From assembly GCA_937864085.1 (NCBI GenBank), contig CALMIH010000005.1, positions 1 through 18,580 on the forward strand: DNA of 18,580 nt. Reading direction: 5' to 3'. A program made the position numbers and the translations under genes. How positions within the stretch are numbered: the stretch's first letter is position 1; every line of letters starts with the position of its first letter. This stretch comes from an uncultured Chloroflexota bacterium (lineage in GTDB: Bacteria; Chloroflexota; Limnocylindria; Limnocylindrales; Limnocylindraceae). The notes beneath the pieces were generated by a model. The model did not search any database. It was not told where the DNA came from and was given only the letters and a program-made list of their open reading frames with translations. This document shows, piece by piece, positions 14,914 to 18,580 of this stretch.

Positions 14914-15399
14914 TTATGACGCGGTGGACCCGGATGGGTGCGGGAGTGCGCTCTCTGGCGGAATGACAAACGTAATCGTTGCGCTGCAGGCCTTCTCGCC
15001 GTTGACGGAGGCGGTTCCAACGGCACTCCCCATGCGTGAGCCGAGCTTCTGCATCACGATCTCCAGCTGCAACGTTTCGCCAGGGGTCACCATGCGCGTG
15101 AAGCGGCACTCTTCAATCTTGGCGAAGACACCGAGTCGGTTGCCGAACCCTTCGGTACGCGCCACATAGACCGCCATCGCCTGCGCGAGTGCTTCAACTT
15201 GGAGGACGCCAGGCATGATCGGGCCGACTGGCTGTGGGAAGTGGCCGGGGACCCAGAAGGCGTCGGCGCGGACGTCTAACTCCGCCACAAGACGCTGCGC
15301 CGCGCGATCTTCAGAAACGACGCGGCTCAGCAGGAGGAAGGGGGCGCGATGCGGGATCAGCGCCTCAATCTGCTGCTGGTTCAGAAGCGGCTCACTCAT
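14914..15399 (-). CDS. fabZ: 3-hydroxyacyl-[ACP] dehydratase FabZ
   Basis: A 161-residue hot-dog-fold dehydratase that removes water from 3-hydroxyacyl-ACP. It has the N-terminal LIPHRAPFLLLSRV motif, catalytic His53 in PGHFP and catalytic Glu69 in LQVEALAQA. The active-site loop reads HFPQPVGPIMPG, two residues longer than the usual HFPGxPxxPG. The C-terminal tail of about 12 residues (PESALPHPSGSTAS) is extra. A strong ribosome-binding site (GGAGG, 15404-15408) precedes the ATG. It lies 12 bases after accC. Confidence 0.93.
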   Translation of the reverse strand: MSEPLLNQQQIEALIPHRAPFLLLSRVVSEDRAAQRLVAELDVRADAFWVPGHFPQPVGPIMPGVLQVEALAQAMAVYVARTEGFGNRLGVFAKIEECRFTRMVTPGETLQLEIVMQKLGSRMGSAVGTASVNGEKACSATITFVIPPESALPHPSGSTAS

Positions 15400-15403
15400 G
15401 CGA

Positions 15404-15408
15404 CCTCC
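15404..15408 (-). promoter_or_regulatory. Shine-Dalgarno site of fabZ
   Basis: GGAGG on the minus strand, four bases before the fabZ ATG at 15399, in the 12-base gap after the accC stop codon. It confirms the chosen start. Confidence 0.7.
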
Positions 15409-15411
15409 ATG

Positions 15412-16803
15412 CTACGCACCCGCCTGGTCGCCTGAGCGACGCGGCGCGGCAGCGAGGATGGCTGCGGTGCCAACGTCATCGAGCATGCTGGTGGTGACGC
15501 CACCACTCAAGAAAGACGGGCTTTCGAGGAGGCCGAGGAAGAAGTCGCGCGTGGTCGCCACACCGTCAATCTCTAGTTCGCGGAGTGCGGCGCGGGAGCG
15601 TGCGATCGCCTCTTCCCGCGTTGCCCCCCAGACAATCAGCTTGCCGAGGAGGCTGTCGTAGTACGGCGGCACTTCGTAGCCCGCGTAGAGGTGCGAGTCG
15701 AATCGCACCCATGGGCCGCTCGGCGAACGATACGCGCTGATCTCCCCCGCCTGCGGCTGGAAGTTCTTTGCCGGGTCTTCTGCCGTGATGCGGAACTCAA
15801 TCGCGTGTCCGCGCGGCTGAATCTCGCGCTGCGTCATTGGCATGCGCGCGCCACCGGCGAGTGTGATCTGCAGCGCCACAAGGTCAACGCCAGTCACCAC
15901 CTCGGTGACGGGATGCTCCACCTGGATGCGGCAGTTGATCTCAATGAAGTACGGCTTCCCGTCTGGGCCAACCAAAAATTCGAGCGTCCCCACGTTGCGG
16001 TAGCCGGCGGCACCGATCGCCTTTGCGGCGCGCGCAAGGAAGTCTTCGCGGACGCGCGGCGTGAGCGCCGTGGACGGCGACTCTTCAACGAGCTTCTGGT
16101 GACGTCGCTGTAGCGAACAGTCGCGCTCGCCAAAGTGGAGCGCCGTCCCTTCACTATCAACCGCGATCTGCACCTCAACATGGTGCGTTGCGCTGAGATA
16201 CTTCTCCAAATAAATGGATCCATCACCGAAGGCGGCCTGCGCCTCTTGCGCGCAGATGGAGAAGTTCTTGCTGAGTTCGGCGGCGTCCTGTGCCACGCGC
16301 ATCCCGCGCCCACCACCACCGGCAGACGCCTTAAGAATCACCGGGTAGCCGATCTTCTTCGCCGCATCCAGCGCCGCCGCCTCATCCGCCACCACGCCGT
16401 CTGAACCAGGGATCGTAGGGAGGCCGTGCTTTGCGAGGAGCGCGCGTGTTGCCGCCTTGGAGTGGAACTTCTCAAGGATCGGCGCGGATGGACCAATGAA
16501 GGTGAGCTTGTGCGCCGCAACCGCTTCGGCGAATGCGGCGTTCTCGGAGAGGAAGCCGTAGCCCGGGTGAATGGCGTCGCAGCCGGTGGCGAGCGCCGCG
16601 GAGATGATCGCGGGTGCCGAGAGGTAGCTCTGCTTTGCGTCCGCCGGACCAATGCAGACCGCCTCGTCGGCAACCAACACCGCGCGTGAGTCGGCATCCG
16701 CTTCGCTGTAGGCGACCACCGCCTCAAGGCCGAGCTGGCGGCAGGAGCGCAGGATGCGCAGCGCAATCTCGCCACGATTCGCAATCAGGACGCGCTTGAT
16801 CAC
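15412..16803 (-). CDS. accC: Biotin carboxylase subunit of acetyl-CoA carboxylase
   Basis: A complete 463-residue ATP-grasp enzyme that carboxylates biotin on BCCP. The N-terminus KRVLIANRGEIALRI, Lys116, Lys158 with the glycine-rich loop SAGGGGRGM, the ERDCSLQRRHQK segment and the FIEINCRIQVEH signature are all visible. Glu288, Asn290 and Arg292 fall at the same numbers as in E. coli AccC; residue 291 is Cys where Thr is usual. The GTG start overlaps the stop of the upstream BCCP-like gene (GTGA). Confidence 0.96.
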   Translation of the reverse strand: MIKRVLIANRGEIALRILRSCRQLGLEAVVAYSEADADSRAVLVADEAVCIGPADAKQSYLSAPAIISAALATGCDAIHPGYGFLSENAAFAEAVAAHKLTFIGPSAPILEKFHSKAATRALLAKHGLPTIPGSDGVVADEAAALDAAKKIGYPVILKASAGGGGRGMRVAQDAAELSKNFSICAQEAQAAFGDGSIYLEKYLSATHHVEVQIAVDSEGTALHFGERDCSLQRRHQKLVEESPSTALTPRVREDFLARAAKAIGAAGYRNVGTLEFLVGPDGKPYFIEINCRIQVEHPVTEVVTGVDLVALQITLAGGARMPMTQREIQPRGHAIEFRITAEDPAKNFQPQAGEISAYRSPSGPWVRFDSHLYAGYEVPPYYDSLLGKLIVWGATREEAIARSRAALRELEIDGVATTRDFFLGLLESPSFLSGGVTTSMLDDVGTAAILAAAPRRSGDQAGA

Positions 16804-17315
16804 TTGGACCCCTCGCCGATTGACTCAAGCAGGAAGATCTCCTGGCCGTACTCCACCGGATCGCCAGTGGCAGACTTCAGCGCCGCCACGATCCCGCCGT
16901 GCGTTGCACGGACTTCGCTCGGAATGCCGAGCACCTCAACCGTGGCAACGAGCGCACCCTTCGCCACCTTGGCGCCAACGTGAATCTCCTTGGAGAGCGT
17001 CAGGAATCCCACCGCCGTTGCGCGCACCGCATGCTTGCGCGCAGCGCTAACGGAACTCGGCGCCGGCGCCGCCGCGGCAGCCTGCCCTGCAGCGCCTTGC
17101 GCTGGAGCACCAAACGAAGCGGCCTGCTGTACGCCGAGCGACTCAGACCGAACGCGCACCGTTGCGCCGTTTCGCTCAACCTCAATCTCGCCGAGGCCGG
17201 TCTCTGCAAGGCGATCAACGAGCACGGGGAGGAGTGCGTCAATGAGAGCGCCGAGCTCTTCGGCGTTCCCTTCGCCGCTCACGTTGGCGTTTGCAAGGTC
17301 ACGAAACTTTGCCAT
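16800..17315 (-). CDS. BCCP-like protein lacking the biotinyl lysine
   Basis: A 171-residue protein built like AccB: an acidic N-terminal helix (GALIDALLPVLVDRLAE, about 22-38), a strand pair (GEIEVERNGATVRVRS), an Ala/Pro-rich linker (about 60-90) and a C-terminal biotinyl/lipoyl-like domain. Where the true accB here has IEAMKLFNEI, this one has VEVLGIPSEV, so Gly130 replaces the biotinyl Lys. The hydrophobic core and the final strand (YGQEIFLLE) are kept, which points to a folded but unbiotinylated domain. It sits between accDA (2-base gap) and accC (overlap), the best place for a carboxylase subunit. A structural or inhibitory subunit is my inference. Confidence 0.85.
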   Translation of the reverse strand: MAKFRDLANANVSGEGNAEELGALIDALLPVLVDRLAETGLGEIEVERNGATVRVRSESLGVQQAASFGAPAQGAAGQAAAAAPAPSSVSAARKHAVRATAVGFLTLSKEIHVGAKVAKGALVATVEVLGIPSEVRATHGGIVAALKSATGDPVEYGQEIFLLESIGEGSK

Positions 17316-17317
17316 CG

Positions 17318-18580
17318 TTATGCCCCCGCACTATCGCGCTCGATCTCGTCGATCCAGTCGTCGCCAACGCCAGCGCCAACGAGGTCGCGATCGAGGCCGA
17401 AGAGTGAACGGATCGCGCCAGTGATCCCCTTCTTCTTGACAGGCGCTTCGTCGAACGCACCAAAAGCGCGGTAGCGCGCGTAGCGCGCGGTGAGGAGTTC
17501 GTTGAGATCCTTCATTGATTCAAGTTCGTCAAAGGCGGCGCTCGCCGTCTCCCAGATGGAGCGCGCGAGCGTCACCGTGGACTCTGCTGAGAGCGTCTCT
17601 GGCTCTGGGATGATGCCGTCTACTACGCCGAGCGCCACCTGCTCTGGTGCTGTGATGCGCAGCGCGCGCGCCGCGGCGGGGGCCTTCTCAGAGGTGCGGA
17701 AGAGGATCGCGGCGCACCCCTCTGGGCTGATCACCGAGTAGTAGGCGTGCTCCAGCGCGTAGACGCGGTCGCCAGCGGCAATCGCGAGGGCGCCTCCTGA
17801 ACCACCCTCGCCCGTGATCACGGTGACGATCGGGGTGCGGAGTTCGGTCATGCGGCTGATGGAGGCGGCGATCGCCTCGGCGATCCCGCGCTGCTCGGAC
17901 TCGGGGCCTGGGTGCGCCCCTGGGGTGTCCACGAGCGTCAGGACGGGGAGGTGCAGTCGTTCGGCGAGCTCAAAGGCGCGCATCGCCTTCCGATACCCCT
18001 CAGGGTGCGGCATGCCGAAGCCGCGACGGATGTTGCTCTCCGTGTCGCGACCCTTCTGCGTTCCCACCACCACGATGCGTCGTCCATCAATGCGCGCAAT
18101 CCCCGCAACGATCGCGCCATCATCACCGGCGCGTCGATCACCGCGCAGCTCAACAAAGTCGGCGTTGAGCGCCTCAAGGAACTCTGCGGTGCGTGGTCGC
18201 TCAGGGTCTCTGGCGCGGCGCACATGACTCCACGCCTCCTCCTCTTCAAGGTGCGGCCCGAGCTCTGGTGCAAGGTGTCGGTCACGCTGGTTCTCCAGGA
18301 TCTGATCGGCGCGATTCGCCACGCGCGTTGCGGCCGAAGCGACTGGCGCCAAGACGCTGCCGATCATCGTCCCCGCACCCTGCGCAACGCCAGTCACCAC
18401 ACCACCAATCAGGCCAACCCCCGGAATGTTGATCTGCTGATAGAGCGGCACCGCCGGCGCTGGAAGTGGCTGCAGCAGGCTGAGCGCGCGAATCAACCAG
18501 GGACGCAGATTGCCGCGGGCAACGATCGCATCAATGAAACCGGTCTCGAGCAAGAATTCCGAACGCTGGAAGCCTGCCGG
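17318..18580 (-). CDS. accA: Fused acetyl-CoA carboxylase carboxyltransferase (AccD-AccA), 5' end beyond window
   Basis: The frame is open to the right edge. Its first visible residues (PAGFQRSEFLLETGFIDAIV) are the C-terminal end of an AccD-type beta subunit. A hydrophobic Gly/Val/Ala-rich linker follows (GLIGGVVTGVAQGAGTMIG and on). Then comes an AccA alpha subunit, with GDRRAGDDGAIVAG, TQKGRDTESN, GMPHPEGYRKAMR, VDTPGAHPGPESEQRG, GEGGSGGALAI and SPEGCAAIL. These residues build the CoA and carboxybiotin sites that move CO2 to acetyl-CoA. The C-terminus extends beyond AccA by about 35 residues (VKKKGITGAIRSLFG). Fused AccD-AccA is known in some actinobacteria and other lineages. The AccD zinc finger must lie outside the window. 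Confidence 0.93.
   Translation of the reverse strand, partial: PAGFQRSEFLLETGFIDAIVARGNLRPWLIRALSLLQPLPAPAVPLYQQINIPGVGLIGGVVTGVAQGAGTMIGSVLAPVASAATRVANRADQILENQRDRHLAPELGPHLEEEEAWSHVRRARDPERPRTAEFLEALNADFVELRGDRRAGDDGAIVAGIARIDGRRIVVVGTQKGRDTESNIRRGFGMPHPEGYRKAMRAFELAERLHLPVLTLVDTPGAHPGPESEQRGIAEAIAASISRMTELRTPIVTVITGEGGSGGALAIAAGDRVYALEHAYYSVISPEGCAAILFRTSEKAPAAARALRITAPEQVALGVVDGIIPEPETLSAESTVTLARSIWETASAAFDELESMKDLNELLTARYARYRAFGAFDEAPVKKKGITGAIRSLFGLDRDLVGAGVGDDWIDEIERDSAGA

Noticed and set aside
14898..15026. N-terminal extension of the phosphoesterase
   Set aside because: It overlaps the fabZ 3' end and is Arg/Pro-rich; the family N-terminus begins at 14897.
1..18580. CRISPR arrays, transposases, integrases or phage genes
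   Set aside because: I looked for regular repeats with spacers and for recombinase motifs and found none; the repeats present are palindromic pairs.

Overview
The window reads as two unrelated genomes joined near position 8840. The left part (about 1-8840) looks like a sphingomonad (Alphaproteobacteria, Sphingomonas-like). Its coding is GC-rich, it carries palindromic intergenic repeat pairs of the kind common in sphingomonads, and its genes fit that group: a luciferase-like flavin oxidoreductase, an AIM24-family protein, a PepSY/response regulator/histidine kinase operon and an Uup-type ABC-F ATPase. The right part (about 8840-18580) is a tightly packed type II fatty-acid synthesis operon on the minus strand. 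It has translationally coupled genes, a fused AccD-AccA and a LytR-CpsA-Psr (LCP) protein, so it comes from a Gram-positive-type or Chloroflexota/Actinobacteria-like streamlined genome. The exact phylum is a guess.

Left layout: LLM flavin oxidoreductase (88-1086, +); inverted repeat pair; AIM24/TIGR00266 protein (1266-2045, +); an orphan gene of lower G+C with a small predicted membrane anchor (2191-2967, +) ending inside a terminator-like hairpin; histidine kinase, response regulator and PepSY protein read leftward (5593 to 3115); a repeat-rich divergent spacer; uup (5899-7689, +); a tRNA-like three-arm structure; another inverted repeat pair; and a gamma-glutamylcyclotransferase-like gene (7972-8319, -).

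Junction zone (about 8320-8850): a gene tail of unknown family, then a CYTH/CHAD inorganic-triphosphatase fragment, then a truncated LCP gene. These pieces happen to stay open in one frame and give a spurious 699-residue ORF. An assembly or amplification chimera is the simplest explanation.

Right layout, in transcription order from the right edge: accD-accA fusion (5' end outside the window), a second BCCP-like gene, accC, fabZ, a metallophosphoesterase-like gene, fabF, accB, fabH, fabG and the LCP gene. AccC, AccB and AccDA make malonyl-CoA; FabH, FabF, FabG and FabZ run initiation, condensation, the first reduction and dehydration. No acpP, fabD or enoyl reductase lies in the window.

The most interesting signals are two apparent pseudo-proteins inside this operon. 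One is a BCCP-like protein whose biotinyl lysine is replaced by glycine, next to accC and the carboxyltransferase and comparable in concept to plant BADC proteins. The other is a metallophosphoesterase that has lost the GNHD Asn/His and the first His of GHTH, which removes the predicted second metal site but keeps the first.
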